The notes beneath the pieces were generated by a model, which was not told the DNA's origin, ran no database searches, and was given only the letters and a program-made list of their open reading frames with translations. The position numbers and the translations under genes are program-made. From Triplophysa rosa (Eukaryota > Chordata > Actinopteri > Cypriniformes > Nemacheilidae), in NCBI RefSeq assembly GCF_024868665.1, contig NW_026634395.1, positions 1 to 64,000 on the forward strand: a stretch of 64,000 nt of DNA, read 5' to 3'. Shown here in pieces: positions 22,395-32,160 of the stretch (position 1 is its first letter; the number at the start of each line of letters is the position of its first letter).

Positions 22395-22795
22395 AACATT
22401 TTTAGTAAAAGACAAAAATACATTGTGTGGGTCAAAATTATCGATTTTTCTTTTATGCCAAAAATCATTAGGATATTAAATAAAGATCATGTTCCATGAT
22501 GATATTTTGTAAATTTCCTGCCTTAAATATATAAAAACTTTATTTTTGTGAGTGGATGGCCTGCTACAGTGCCCCTGATTAACAACTTCAAAGGCAATTT
22601 TCTCAATATTTTGATTTTTTTGCGCTCTCAGATTCCAGAGTTGTAAACGGTTGTATCTCAGCCAGATATTGTCCTATTCTAACAACTCATATATCTATAG
22701 AAAGTTTATTTATTCAGCTTTCAGATTATGTAAAAATCTCAATTTCGATTGACCCAAATTGACCCATAAGACTGGTTTTGTTGTCCAGGGTCACA
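22395..22795. mobile_element. Palindromic MITE (TGTGACCCTGGAC family), left-truncated
   Basis: It matches the element at 3131-3563 over CAAAAATACATT, AAAATCATTAGGATATTAAA and GTGAGTGGATGGCCTGCTAC, and ends with GTCCAGGGTCACA at 22783-22795. The left terminus is absent. Confidence 0.8.
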
Positions 22796-22796
22796 A

Positions 22797-22985
22797 ATGT
22801 TAACGTGCAGATTTTCTCACAAATGTGACCCTGCAGATTTTCTCACAAACGTTACGTGCAGATTTTCTCACAAATGTTAACGTGCAGATTTTCTCACAAA
22901 TGTTAACGTGCAGATTTTCTCACAAACGTTACCGTGCAGATTTTCTCACAAATGTTAACGTGCAGATTTTCTCACAAATGCATGT
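22797..22985 (+). repeat. 25-bp minisatellite (left arm)
   Basis: Seven to eight units of the form CAGATTTTCTCACAAATGTT plus AACGTG, with single-base variants (GTGACC, GTTACC). It is the left arm of the inverted-end element. Confidence 0.9.
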
Positions 22986-23380
22986 GCAACTTCCTCTTAC
23001 AAAACAGCAGGTGGTGCTATTGGGAATTTGACACTATTTTCTATAGGAAGAAGCCATGTACATTACCTTGCCTGCCACCCTTGCCAGTGCCAGAAACTGA
23101 ATTAATTTCATTCATTAAGTTTCATTCAGTTAGTCTCATGAAATTTATTGAAACCGTTAATAATAATCAGTTGCTGTTCTTAATAATAAATAATGAATTA
23201 TGCATTGGTTTTAATATACAAATAACGTACAACAAACTGGATGCATTTACAATGTTGTCACCCCCTCCACCCATCTCATTCTCTCGTTCTTGTTTCCCAA
23301 CTGTGTACATTCACAAAACACACTACTTTTACAAGGATACTTTCTTATAAGGGAATTTTGACATCATTTTGTGTTTATAT

Positions 23381-24723
23381 CAGGGCCGGCACTAGACATG
23401 GGCAGGGGTGGGCTGAACCCACCTAAACGTCTGTCTTGCCCACCCAATGAGAATCAAAAAATAACACCAAAAATTGTTGTATTTTCTATTGGCTGAAAGC
23501 AACGTCACTCTTCACTTCACTGCTCTGGCTTTAGTTTGTAACAGAGAAGCATGCTACATGCTACAGGTGGAAGCAAAATACTGTGCAAAGGAATTTTAGA
23601 CGCAATGCACATATGTAAAATTAAGCATGTAAAATTAATTGTGCAGTAAAATCAGATTAATTTATTCGTTTTTGCGGTCTTATTTTGTGCTGTTAACAAA
23701 CAGCTATTATTTGCTTGCAATATATAGCTAGATTTTAACCTATTGACTTTCAGTAATGACTGAAAGCTCCATCTTCCGAAGCTCCCGCTTCAGAAATAAA
23801 TCTGTTTCTCTCCATCTCAAACACCCCAATTCACGCAGCAGTGGTAGCGAAACAATGTGCAAAATAGTTTAGTTTAGGCCCGATGCGCGCTCATGATACC
23901 ACATGAAAAACAGCAGACACATGTAAAGTTCATTGTGCAGTGTAATAAGATTAATTAATTCAATTCAATAAACGAATTTAAACAGAAATCAGTGATCATT
24001 CAGTGATGGGGAATGTTCTTAGCCCGCTTTCTTTTGTAGGCTTCTATTTATGTCCAGTTTACATAATCGCTTTATTTAATGTGTAAAACATCAATGAAAT
24101 TACTATATAATTTATACACAATTACTATATAAAAGGCAATAATCAACAATAATTATTTTTTGTTTTAAACTCGCAGTCTTCTGTAATGAATGCCTGTTTG
24201 TTATATTTATAACATCATAAATCATTTAAATCATGCATGTATTGCAGTCATATACTGCAGTGTTTGTTGAATTCCAACAAAAGCAAACCTCAAGAGAGCA
24301 TGATAATAAACTAATTTGAAAAAATCTGGGTTATTTCATAAAACTCTTTTCTACTTTTTCTAAAGTGTACAAACATTAGTTTTGTGTTGCTTAAAACTAA
24401 ATATGAACTTGTTTTTTGCGGTGTTTCTGTTTTAAAAATACAGATCATCTTTTCTGTTGTTTTGACCTGTTTTCTCCAGTTCATTTTCTCCAAATAAATA
24501 AAAAGAAATTATATGAAATTTGGGAGAAATGTTATCAGAAGTTCACAGAAATAAACAAAAATGATCATTTTACCAAAACACATTCTTATCAGAAAAAAAG
24601 GAAAATACTTTTGAAATGGACTCTTAATTTTGTCTGCAGCTATACTGTCTGTGTGGTTGGGGTATATGCCCACCCAGGATATCTGTTAGTCCACCCTTCT
24701 GCACCTGGCAGGAACCGGGCCTG
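23381..24723. mobile_element. hAT element with perfect GTTTATAT duplication
   Basis: The ends CAGGGCCGGCACTAG and GGAACCGGGCCTG are inverted with a few changes. They are flanked by identical GTTTATAT at 23373-23380 and 24724-24731. The interior includes mirrored CCCACCCA / TGGGTGGG-type blocks near each end (23440, 24670). I see no transposase domain, so the 1343-bp copy is non-autonomous. Confidence 0.88.
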
Positions 24724-25135
24724 GTTTATATGTCAATTTTTTTGTAAGATTTTAGTATTTTGCGCGCTTTCTGAGATGCGACTCGGTTTTTAGTATTTTT
24801 TCTGCATGAAAGTTGCATTGATACATATTTGTTTGACATGTTTGACTTTTATCCATAGCAACTCATAGATAAAAAGTATTTAACATTATGTCAAACACTA
24901 TGGCATTAAAGTAGAGAGTTTTCTAGGCTATAAAAGATGAAAAAGCAAATAAATCGTCGTGGCAGTTGTTTCAGTCAGTCATCTACATTGTTTGGTTGTC
25001 ATATGCAATATTTATATAGCATATAAATATAGCATATAGCAATTTTTGCAATAAAATAAACCAGCACAAAAAAACTGTAATATACTGTAAATGTAAGTCA
25101 AACATTTGAACTATCTGCTGTTTTGGAAGAAGTTG

Positions 25136-25236
25136 CATAACTGAGAAAATCTGCACGGTCACATTTGTGAGAAAATCTGCACGTTAACATTTGTGAGAAA
25201 ATCGGCACGTTAACATTTGTGAGAAAATCAAGCTGA
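25136..25236 (-). repeat. 25-bp minisatellite, inverted (right arm)
   Basis: Four units of TGAGAAAATCTGCACGTTAA plus CATTTG, the reverse complement of the array at 22797-22985. A preceding GTTTTGGAAGAAGTTGCAT is the inverse of the left inner arm. Confidence 0.9.
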
Positions 25237-25412
25237 GAGAATCTCATAAAGAGGTGAGACTTAGTACATTTATATGGTACACCTTTGCATTTTCTCTCGA
25301 ATTGCATTACGTATTTGTAAAACGCTTTCTGTTTGTTTCAGAGTTTATTTCTTTTGCATAAAAGGTTGCGTTTGTTTCCAAAAATTAGCCTGACTAACAT
25401 AAGTTTCAAATT

Positions 25413-25475
25413 AAAGGGCCACTCTGCCAAAAAATGAAAATTCTGTCATGAATTACTCACCCTCGCATGCGTCGT
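25413..25475. repeat. Angel-like MITE fragment
   Basis: TTAAAGGGCCACTCTGCCAA then AAAATGAAAATTCTGTCATG and AATTACTCACCCTC match the left arm of the MITE at 20326-20551. The right arm is not present before the hAT at 25515. Confidence 0.7.
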
Positions 25476-25514
25476 GTGGTGCTGACCCCGGATGCACTAT
25501 TACCGTGTCATGGT

Positions 25515-26075
25515 TAGGGTTGGTTACCGGACTCGGTACTTTCAAGGGCCCTGACCGAATTACATTGGTACTACCGAGTACCAATTCGTATTAAATCAAA
25601 CGTTCCCATTAAATCGGTGCCAAATTTTAAAGAAATGCACGCTCAGACGCAGCAGGCATGCACACACATAACACTGTGCTGACCGATCAAGTTTGTTAAG
25701 GCGCTTTGTGTTTTCTGTCCACCGATAAATAAAAGTCCCGAAAAGAAGTTATTACTGACAGATCCATTAGAGAAGTCGAAACACGATAAAAACAAACATT
25801 TACATTATGTATTATTGTATGATGAACACTATACATAATATATGTAATTCTTTCTGCAACTCTGTTAAAAATATAAAAAAATCAATCTGTTAATTTCAGT
25901 TATGATACTGTTAAAAATAGTTTTTGTGGACTATTTAAGTTTTGTTTTATGGTATACTATCTAAGGGTGTGCTAATGGTGGAGGCCTCATGGTTAAGGTA
26001 AATTATCACACTGCCGTTTGGTACCAGCACCGAATTACTGTACCGGTACCGGTTAAAATGTGGTACCCAACCCTA
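25515..26075. mobile_element. hAT MITE (TAGGGTTGG ends) with perfect duplication
   Basis: The left end TAGGGTTGGTTACCGGACTC and right end GTGGTACCCAACCCTA are inverted. The flanks are GTCATGGT on both sides (25507-25514, 26076-26083), a perfect 8-bp duplication. Subterminal GGTACCGG-type palindromes (GGTACTACCGAGTACC, ACCGGTACCGGT) occur in both arms and may be transposase-binding repeats. There is no coding region in the 561 bp. Confidence 0.92.
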
Positions 26076-26083
26076 GTCATGGT

Positions 26084-27215
26084 ACACTCGTGAACGCACG
26101 TATGCACAGTAGCTGAAGTGACCTCGAAAAAGGCGATTTTACTGCAATTTTTAAAAGCTTAGCAAATCTAAGTTATCATACAGTTCATGCCATTTATTAA
26201 TCGGAAATATGCTATTTAATTGTAAACAAATTTGCCAGCGATTTTAGAAATATCTGCCTTCCTCCAGAGGCGAGGGGCACAACTTTAACTCTACACCTAC
26301 ATTTTAAATTACTCAACCCTGTTGCATTTGTAAGGATTTTCTTCATATAAATATTCTTTTTGTGCCCTAAAAGTGTCTGGCAGCCATAGACTATAAGTCA
26401 TAGAGATATCAAACTTGGTGGAATCTTTACTGAGGCGCAGTGGTTTCCTAGTGCCACGGAGTTATCATGCTAAGTGAGAGCACCAATGTTTTACTTAGAA
26501 CAGCTCTAAAAAATAAAAACCCAAAGATACAAAAAATAAGTGAACAATGGCCTGGAAAGAATAATTGCACAAAACTAGCAATAACATAAAACAGAATTGT
26601 GTGTTACACATTGACTTCATCCATCCAAGAAAAAAAAAGAAATATTATGAAAGTTTGCCATAATAGACTTTTTGATTTGAGTAAAGCCTATCTGAGGTTA
26701 TGTGCGGGGCATAAACCTTGATCACACTCATCTGCTTTTTAAAGTAAAGTAAATATTTTACTTGCATTTATTTGCTAACATGGAAACAAAGGATGCTCTA
26801 TGTATGAGATGGAATGCTAGCAGTGGCAGTTGGCCCTGCTGATTGTTAAGACATGAGTGTGTGTGCATTTAAAGGTTTTAATGCTGAAACATTGTAAGAA
26901 AGAGAGCTTTTAATGTCCTTAGTTGATTAACTCTTTGAGTTATGAGCTGGCCCACAAAGAATCTGTGCCTGCAAAATTCAAAAACACAGAAACCTCTGCA
27001 TATTTCTGCAGAACTTCTACACTTTTCCTGTTCATTTCCTGTTTGTTACATTTTTCATTATATTTTAAGCTGCTAATAAGTGAAATACTCGCAGTTCCAT
27101 ATAATGCATTTTGAACTGAAGCTGAATATTGACATACAGTATGTATTAGCTTAGAGAAAATTATTTTGTCCATAAAAAAACTTAACTCAACTTAAAAGTT
27201 AAGTTAACTTAAGTA
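26084..27215. other. No gene recognised
   Basis: AT-rich unique-looking sequence. The 63- and 77-codon frames on opposite strands at 26923-27173 overlap each other and show no domain. A palindromic run of AACTT/AAGTT units lies at 27180-27232. Confidence 0.45.
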
Positions 27216-27219
27216 AACT

Positions 27220-27569
27220 TAACTTAAACTTCTTAATAATATTTGCAACTGTTGTCACAGGAACATCGAGCTGCTTGGAGATGGTCTTGTAGCCTTTACC
27301 TTTACCATGTTTGTCTATTATTTTCTTTCTGAGCTCCTCAGACAACTCTCTCTCTATCCTTTGCTTTCTCTGGTCCATGTTCAGTGTGGTGCACAAAATG
27401 ATACCAAACAACACAGTGACTACTTTTCTCCACAGCTTTTATTCTATGACATACCAAAGGCATGCAAGTATACATGATACAATAGCTTTTAATTTCATCA
27501 CTCTTCAGGAGGAATGAAGCATTATTTCAATGAGTTGTAAGGGTACCAACAAATTTGAGCACGTCTGTA
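27220..27569 (-). mobile_element. Tc1-like transposon fragment (5' end only)
   Basis: On the minus strand the end TACAGACGTGCTCAAATTTG (27569-27550) is a Tc1 terminus with the TA site. It is followed by ATG at 27378 opening MDQRKQRIERELSEELRKKI and GYKTISKQLDVPVTTVANII, the first HTH of a Tc1 transposase. The frame is lost at about 27225 and the remainder is missing. The copy is dead. Confidence 0.85.
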
Positions 27570-27719
27570 TATACCCGCTGTGTGAACAAAAGAGCATAAG
27601 AGAAAAAAGAAAACGCGCTGTTTACGAAAAATATATATAATCTATTTATATTTACTTAATACTAACTAAGATTAAAAATCAAATAAAAAAATAAAAGCTG
27701 CTTTTTGGAACAATTACGA

Positions 27720-27930
27720 TCATGTCGTTTCAACCAACAAAGAGCCCAGCGGTTGTGTATTACAGTGCAGAGCTTGCAAAGCTGTCTTGACTTATGACAG
27801 CAAGAAAACAGGCACACGTTCTTCTGTACAGCGACACACTGATCGTGGATGCACTCCTCCAGCAGGCGTAGCCGTTAATAGCCACAGACAGTCATCTCTT
27901 TCGGATTATTTATCTAATTTAATTCATCAT
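27720..27930 (+). pseudogene. hAT transposase piece 1: BED finger
   Basis: The frame at about 27735-27860 reads CVLQCRACKAVLTYDSKKTG, then SSVQRHTDRGC, the C2HC-like BED finger at the start of hAT transposases. Its downstream parts are at 28800-29080, 30413-30800, 31024-31097 and 35566-36320, all on the same strand and in protein order. The gene is split by later insertions and has internal stops. Confidence 0.7.
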
Positions 27931-27999
27931 TATATCATTTATTAAAATCTAATCTTAAAACGCCCTTGTTACTGAAATAACAACTGTTACTGACACGAG

Positions 28000-28794
28000 G
28001 CTCAGCGAACGGCAGGTCCTGGAATGCACCTATAGATAGGTTGAACACTGCCTCCACAGAAGAATATCAACACCTACTTCTCGAGCCCTGCCAGCTGGTT
28101 CGCGCACAAGCTGAACACAAGCTGCATGGAACCAGATAGAGCGAGTGTAAGCATCATGCCGTTAAAGATCGCAAAATATTGTGCAGTGCCTGGTTGTGGA
28201 AGAACACAGTCGCTGGATAACCTTCCTTCGGATTCCGACAGTAGGAATGCGTGGTTGAAGTTCATCTTTAAAGACATTCCAGCTCACGTGGGGAAAACAT
28301 TGAGCGTTTGTTCGCTTCATTTCAACGCGGATTCCTTGAACAAGTCACAGGTCGACCCTTGGTTTTGCAGAGAGACTAAAATTAAAAAGCAGCGCTGTGC
28401 CGTCAATACTGGATTCGATAGGAATGGCGCAGAAATCTTATGGGAGTAAAACATATTTGTACTATGTGTCACTATTGCTTTGTTAGAGATCGCTTGATAT
28501 GTTCTGATAATGTGTAACCTAACGTTACGTGTCTAACCAAATTCACAGAAGGCTCCAACTAAGTCAACTACGCAAGCTGCTATCCAATCATAGCAGTGGG
28601 CGTTTACTTCCAAGTCTTCTATGCGGCCCGCCTTTAAAAACCGAGCGTTTCTCCAGCCGGCCTCAAAACCAGGGTAGAAAATAGCCTATTACTTATTGAT
28701 TTTGATGTTTTCGTTTTGTAAAAACCACGCGAACGTCATAAGTAGACATCAGACAATAGTATAAAACAATAAAAACATCCAGTTCACTGCACCT
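28000..28794 (+). mobile_element. THAP-bearing TTAA element (family A), copy 1
   Basis: The right end is CAGTTCACTGCACCT directly before TTAA (28795-28798), and hAT coding resumes right after (EKCVEF, EFCF). The copy carries a THAP exon at 28126-28449. A related copy at 39440-39985 ends in the same way at TTAA. The left end could not be found. TTAA duplication plus a THAP domain suggests the Kolobok superfamily. Confidence 0.6.
28126..28449 (+). CDS. THAP zinc-finger domain exon (transposon-borne)
   Basis: An ORF of 107 codons from ATG 28126. A THAP domain spans residues about 18-66: CAVPGCGR (first Cys pair), a central tryptophan in RNAWLKFIF, and VCSLHF (Cys-x2-His pair). This DNA-binding domain is found in P-element and Kolobok transposases and in host THAP proteins. 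Only one exon is present; near the stop, CTTATGGGAGTAAAAC resembles a decayed splice donor (the sister copy at 39640 reads ATGTGAGTA). The remaining transposase exons are absent. The ORF is intact but probably a remnant. Confidence 0.7.
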   Translation: MEPDRASVSIMPLKIAKYCAVPGCGRTQSLDNLPSDSDSRNAWLKFIFKDIPAHVGKTLSVCSLHFNADSLNKSQVDPWFCRETKIKKQRCAVNTGFDRNGAEILWE

Positions 28795-28798
28795 TTAA

Positions 28799-29080
28799 AG
28801 AAAAATGTGTGGAATTTTGTTTTCTCTGGATATAAGGTCATTTCATACGGTTGCTGGAAAGAGGTTTTCTTGAGCTAGCGCAAGACCTAATTTGTGTGGG
28901 GACAATATGGCCGCTTCTTAGTGGCTAGTGTACTACCTGATCCCACAATCATCTCTCGGAGAGGTAAGGAAATAGCAGCATCCAAACGACAGGAGCTGGC
29001 CAAAGAAATATAAGAGATTATGTCTAATTTTAGTTTTGGGATGATCACTGACATGTCGACTGACGATTTCAGTTTCTTAA
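28799..29080 (+). pseudogene. hAT transposase piece 2
   Basis: The trace reads KEKCVEFCF, LELAQDLICVG, SVLPDPTIIS, then KEIAASKRQELAKEI and FGMITDMSTDDF, the N-terminal half of a BED-hAT catalytic region (TDMW-like block). Stops and small shifts are present (for example TAA at 29010-29012). It is broken at TTAA 29077-29080 by the Kolobok-like insertion and resumes in frame at 30413. Confidence 0.75.
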
Positions 29081-29372
29081 AGAGTACATTCCTCGAGATC
29101 ATAAAAAATACATTTCATGAAGTGTTTAATTTTGCCGTGTTTGAATGTATGCAATCTGCCAAGTTGTAAATCCGAAGGTGAACGAATAACAAAGTTATTA
29201 GCTTATAAAAAAGGTAATCGACTTTGAATCACGCGAACAAGTCATGACCTGTCCGAATCTTTAACCACAATGTATCTACGTCACTAGAAATAATCCCCAC
29301 CTAGGACTGACTGCGAAAACTTAACTCTCTCCTCCCCAAACACTGTACTAGCTCGTTCGTGACGTGTGCATC

Positions 29373-29666
29373 ATGTCTAAGAGAAGCTGTGTTCTATGTA
29401 GTGAAACTAAGTCAATCTTATTTTCACTACCAAAGGAAGAACTTCTGAGGAAAAAATGGTTACTATTTATTTTTCAAAAGACACCAAAGGAGTATAAACC
29501 GAACGTTTTACTTTGCGCGCGTCATTTTACCGAAGATTGCTTCATCAATCATGGCGCCTTTACTGCAGGATACATTAAACGTCTTTCCTTAAAAGATGTT
29601 GCAATACCAACTTTATTTGGACCTGTAAGCTCCACCGAATCACAACCTGTAAGTGTGACTCTTTAA
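29373..29666 (+). CDS. THAP zinc-finger exon with splice donor
   Basis: From ATG 29373 the frame encodes a THAP domain within the first 65 residues: CVLCSETKSILFSLPKEE (first Cys pair), KKWLLFIF (core Trp) and LLCARHFTEDCF (Cys-x2-His). It closes with an IPTLFGP motif that matches the AVPTIF box of the family. At 29646-29653, ACCTGTAAGT is a strong 5' splice site, so the reading to the stop at 29666 is probably unspliced run-on and the true exon ends near 29647. It is likely exon 1 of a Kolobok-type transposase whose later exons are deleted. Confidence 0.8.
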   Translation: MSKRSCVLCSETKSILFSLPKEELLRKKWLLFIFQKTPKEYKPNVLLCARHFTEDCFINHGAFTAGYIKRLSLKDVAIPTLFGPVSSTESQPVSVTL

Positions 29667-30115
29667 TTTTGTCTTTACTTAAAATTAAATTTGTGTGACG
29701 TTATCTCATGTCTGTGTTTAGCTAACGTTACCGTTATTTTTGGGGTTGTTACTGTTTGTTTACCTAACGTTAGCTATAAACTCGTTGCGCTAATGTAAGT
29801 GTTCAACCATATTAACTCGCAAAGTCTTTATTTCAAGAACTGCGTGGTGTACTATAGTTATAATAACATCTGAAGATACGAACACCGTACACTGTATGCC
29901 GTGATAACTAACTGTTACAAGAGAAGTGTCTAAAACAGTCCTTTTTCTTACTGGCATCTGTATAAGGATTAAAGAATGATTCGTCAGACTCGGGCTCGAA
30001 CTGGTAAGGTAAAATCGACGCCATCTCTCTCTATACACTGTTAATATCCAACCACCTGCAAACCGTAATACAGCAGTAATGATAGGCGGTCCATTTGCGA
30101 CACATGCTGAACGCG

Positions 30116-30225
30116 TTTGACCAATCACAGCAGACTAGACCATTTGACCAATCACAGCAGACTAGACCATCTGACCAATCACAGCAGACTACACTATCTG
30201 ACCAATCAGATCAGACTACGCTGGC
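30116..30225. repeat. 24-bp tandem repeat inside Kolobok-like element
   Basis: Four units of TGACCAATCACAGCAGACTA plus GACCATC, with the last units diverged. The shorter relatives at 21420-21475 and 58324-58345 have two or one units, so unit number varies between family members. Confidence 0.85.
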
Positions 30226-30412
30226 GGAAAGGCGGAGATTACACAGATGAATCGCGGAACGAATCATTTGAGAGTCAGTCAAGAAGTAAGGTAATAAAAA
30301 CTGCTTATTATTACGAAATAATAGTATTTTTACATCATGTATGTACATAAACTTGTTGTCGGACACTCCATAAACCAAAATAAGCCCTTAAAAATATTGA
30401 GGAATGTACTCT

Positions 30413-30800
30413 TTAACAATCACTTGCCACTACATCACACAAGAATTTTGCTTTAGATTTTTAGCTTAAAATTTTTCTTTACTGCAGCACTGTTCTCTCC
30501 TGAGCAAGCAAAAACTGGGGACAATATTCAAAAAGAATTATAGAGACAGCTTGTATCTGTACTTGGATTTGATGCTTGCGTTATGAACAAAGTCATCTGG
30601 GCCGCTGACCAGACATGATTTCTGCACTCACACTCTTTCATCGTCTGGACTGTCAAGACCATGTTTATAACAGTTCTCAAAAATGCGCTCGATTCTGCCA
30701 AACTGTGAGACCGTACACCAGAGGTCACACAGACTTTACTGGCAGCAAAGGCACTTGAGATATGTGTCAAGCTAACAGGTATAATAACTGTTGTCTAAAA
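30413..30800 (+). pseudogene. hAT transposase piece 3
   Basis: It resumes the host hAT with LTITCHYITQEFCFRFL and continues through a degraded centre region (LALWTKSSGP, TRHDFCTHTLSSSGL) with several stops. It is cut at 30800 by the MITE whose duplication is GTCTAAAA/GTCTACAA. Confidence 0.65.
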
Positions 30801-31023
30801 GAGTGGTTCTCAGATCCAGTGCCAGACCCCCCTGCCAGAATGTTTTAGATCTCTCCTTATATAAAACACCTGACTGAACTCATCAGCCTTCTACCAGAAT
30901 GCTGAAGATGTCTCCCTAATTAACACACTAACCAGCTGGTGAGTTGAGTCAAGTGTTTTATAAAAGGAGAGACCTAAAACATTCTGGGAGGGGAATCCCG
31001 AGGACTGGATTTGGGAACCACAG
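30801..31023. mobile_element. hAT MITE, clean copy of the 5335 family
   Basis: The ends GAGTGGTTCTCAGATCCAGT and GGATTTGGGAACCAC are inverted. CCAGAATGTTTTAGATCTCT near the left is mirrored by GACCTAAAACATTCTGG near the right. The flanks GTCTAAAA (30793-30800) and GTCTACAA (31024-31031) are an 8-bp duplication with one change. It is the same family as 5335-6522 without inserts. Confidence 0.88.
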
Positions 31024-31097
31024 GTCTACAACTGTCAGGCAAATGTCAGACACTAGATTTAGCACTGTATTCGTTACCTTGGATTCAATTAAGCGTG
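31024..31097 (+). pseudogene. hAT transposase piece 4
   Basis: After the MITE the frame reads MSDTRFSTVFVTLDSIKR, the conserved TRF(S/N)S block before the dimerisation region of hAT transposases. The codon run is interrupted at GCGTG (31093-31097) by the LTR retrotransposon and continues at 35566 as VYAELREKLES. Confidence 0.8.
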
Positions 31098-31280
31098 TGT
31101 AGATTATATTGATGGTTTCTTGTACCCACCCCCCGGTGGCTGTCATAAGCATGACGTAGAACGCCATGACGACGTGTGTAGCGTGATAAATAAGGAAGTG
31201 GGGTTGGGTTGGTTAATAAAGAAAAAGTGAGACCTGAGTTCTACACGAGTGTCGTACATTTGTTTCTGTATGCTTCTACA
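31098..31280 (+). repeat. 5' LTR of gypsy element
   Basis: It starts TGTAGA and ends TCTACA, a 6-bp inverted terminus. It contains GGTTAATAAAGAAAAAGTGA, with an AATAAA polyadenylation signal near 31216. PBS TGGTGTCAGAAGT begins at 31281. Confidence 0.97.
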
Positions 31281-31308
31281 TGGTGTCAGAAGTTAGCCTG
31301 TAGTTACT

Positions 31309-32160
31309 ATGGCACAAGGACTTCGCAAAATCGACTCCCTGGTCTTTGACGAGAACATCGCGGACAATTGGATTAAGTTTAAGCGCGAGTGGCGCATATA
31401 CAGCAACGCCGGTCTTTCTGCAGCAACTGAAAAAGTGAAAGCGTACACGTTTCTGAACCTCGCTGGTCCCGATGCCCAGGATAAATATGACACATTCACT
31501 TTCATGGAGGAGGAAAATCCGGAAGATTCAGAGGTATACTGGTAAAGAAATTTGAAGAAATTTGCCTGCCAGTAAAGAATGTAATTATGGACAGACATGC
31601 ATTCAATACGACAAACCAGAAGCCACACGAAACAATCCAGTCATACGTTGCCACGTTAAAAACACTTGCCAGAAAATGTGAATTTGGCGCGCTGCACGAC
31701 GAACTGATAAGAGATCGAGTGGTATGTGGTATTCAAAATGACACTGTCCGCACACAAATGCTGAAAGAAAAACATCTAACTTTAAACTCAGCTATCGAAA
31801 TATGCATGCTTCATGAACAATCTGAAAAAGGGAACAAAGAAATAAAAAAAGAAGCAGGTTCCACAGAAATAAAGAAGGAAAGCGAAGTTTGTGCTGTGCA
31901 ATATTCTACGTGCTTGAACTGTAATGGCCAGCATTCATATGACCGCAGCAGCTGTCCAGCTTTTAACAAGCGCTGCAACGCATGTGGAAAATGGAATCAC
32001 TTCTCTAAATGCTGCAGATCAAGCAAAACACGCACCTTCAACAGACCAGGACAAGGTCCATCTCAGGCAGGCAGGGCACCCCACACCATACACAGAGGAG
32101 GGCTGACACATAGGATAAGTGAACTAGATGCACAGATTGCATACGAACCAGCAGACCTAT
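31309..32160 (+). pseudogene. Gypsy gag with zinc knuckles, frameshifted
   Basis: ATG 31309 opens MAQGLRKIDSLVFDENIADN, a Ty3/gypsy-type capsid start (NWIKFKREW block). The frame hits TAA at 31543, and the gag trace continues in another frame from about 31540 (CLPVKNVIMDRHAFNTT, then ETIQSYVATLKTLARKC), so one frameshift separates them. A C-rich nucleocapsid follows near 31915-32010: CLNCNGQHSYDRSSC and CNACGKWNHFSKCC, two zinc-knuckle-like motifs that would bind the RNA genome. Downstream it runs on into protease without a stop. Confidence 0.85.

Larger units (their letters stand above)
22796..25240. mobile_element. Element with inverted minisatellite ends
   Basis: The left arm is a tandem array of about 25 bp (TTAACGTGCAGATTTTCTCA unit, 22797-22985), followed by GCAACTTCCTCTTACAAAAC AGCAGGTGG. 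The right arm is the mirror image: AACTATCTGCTGTTTTGGAA GAAGTTGCAT, then the same array inverted (25136-25236). The whole forms a foldback-like inverted repeat. Removing the hAT at 23381-24723 leaves about 1.1 kb. No transposase frame is visible, so the class is unknown; the outer limits and duplication could not be fixed. Confidence 0.65.
29081..30412 (+). mobile_element. Kolobok-like element with THAP exon (family B)
   Basis: The ends AGAGTACATTCCTCGAGATC and TTGAGGAATGTACTCT are inverted and flanked by TTAA at 29077-29080 and 30413-30416. Removing the 1332 bp plus one TTAA joins the hAT codons as SFLTITCHYIT with no frame change. It carries a THAP exon (29373-29648) and a tandem repeat (30116-30225), but no catalytic transposase exons. 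Deleted relatives lie at 21124-21663 and 58078-58537. Confidence 0.93.

Noticed and set aside
28126..28449. Host THAP-domain gene
   Set aside because: A related partial copy at 39435-39985 with the same TTAA-bounded end shows it is part of a repeated transposon family.
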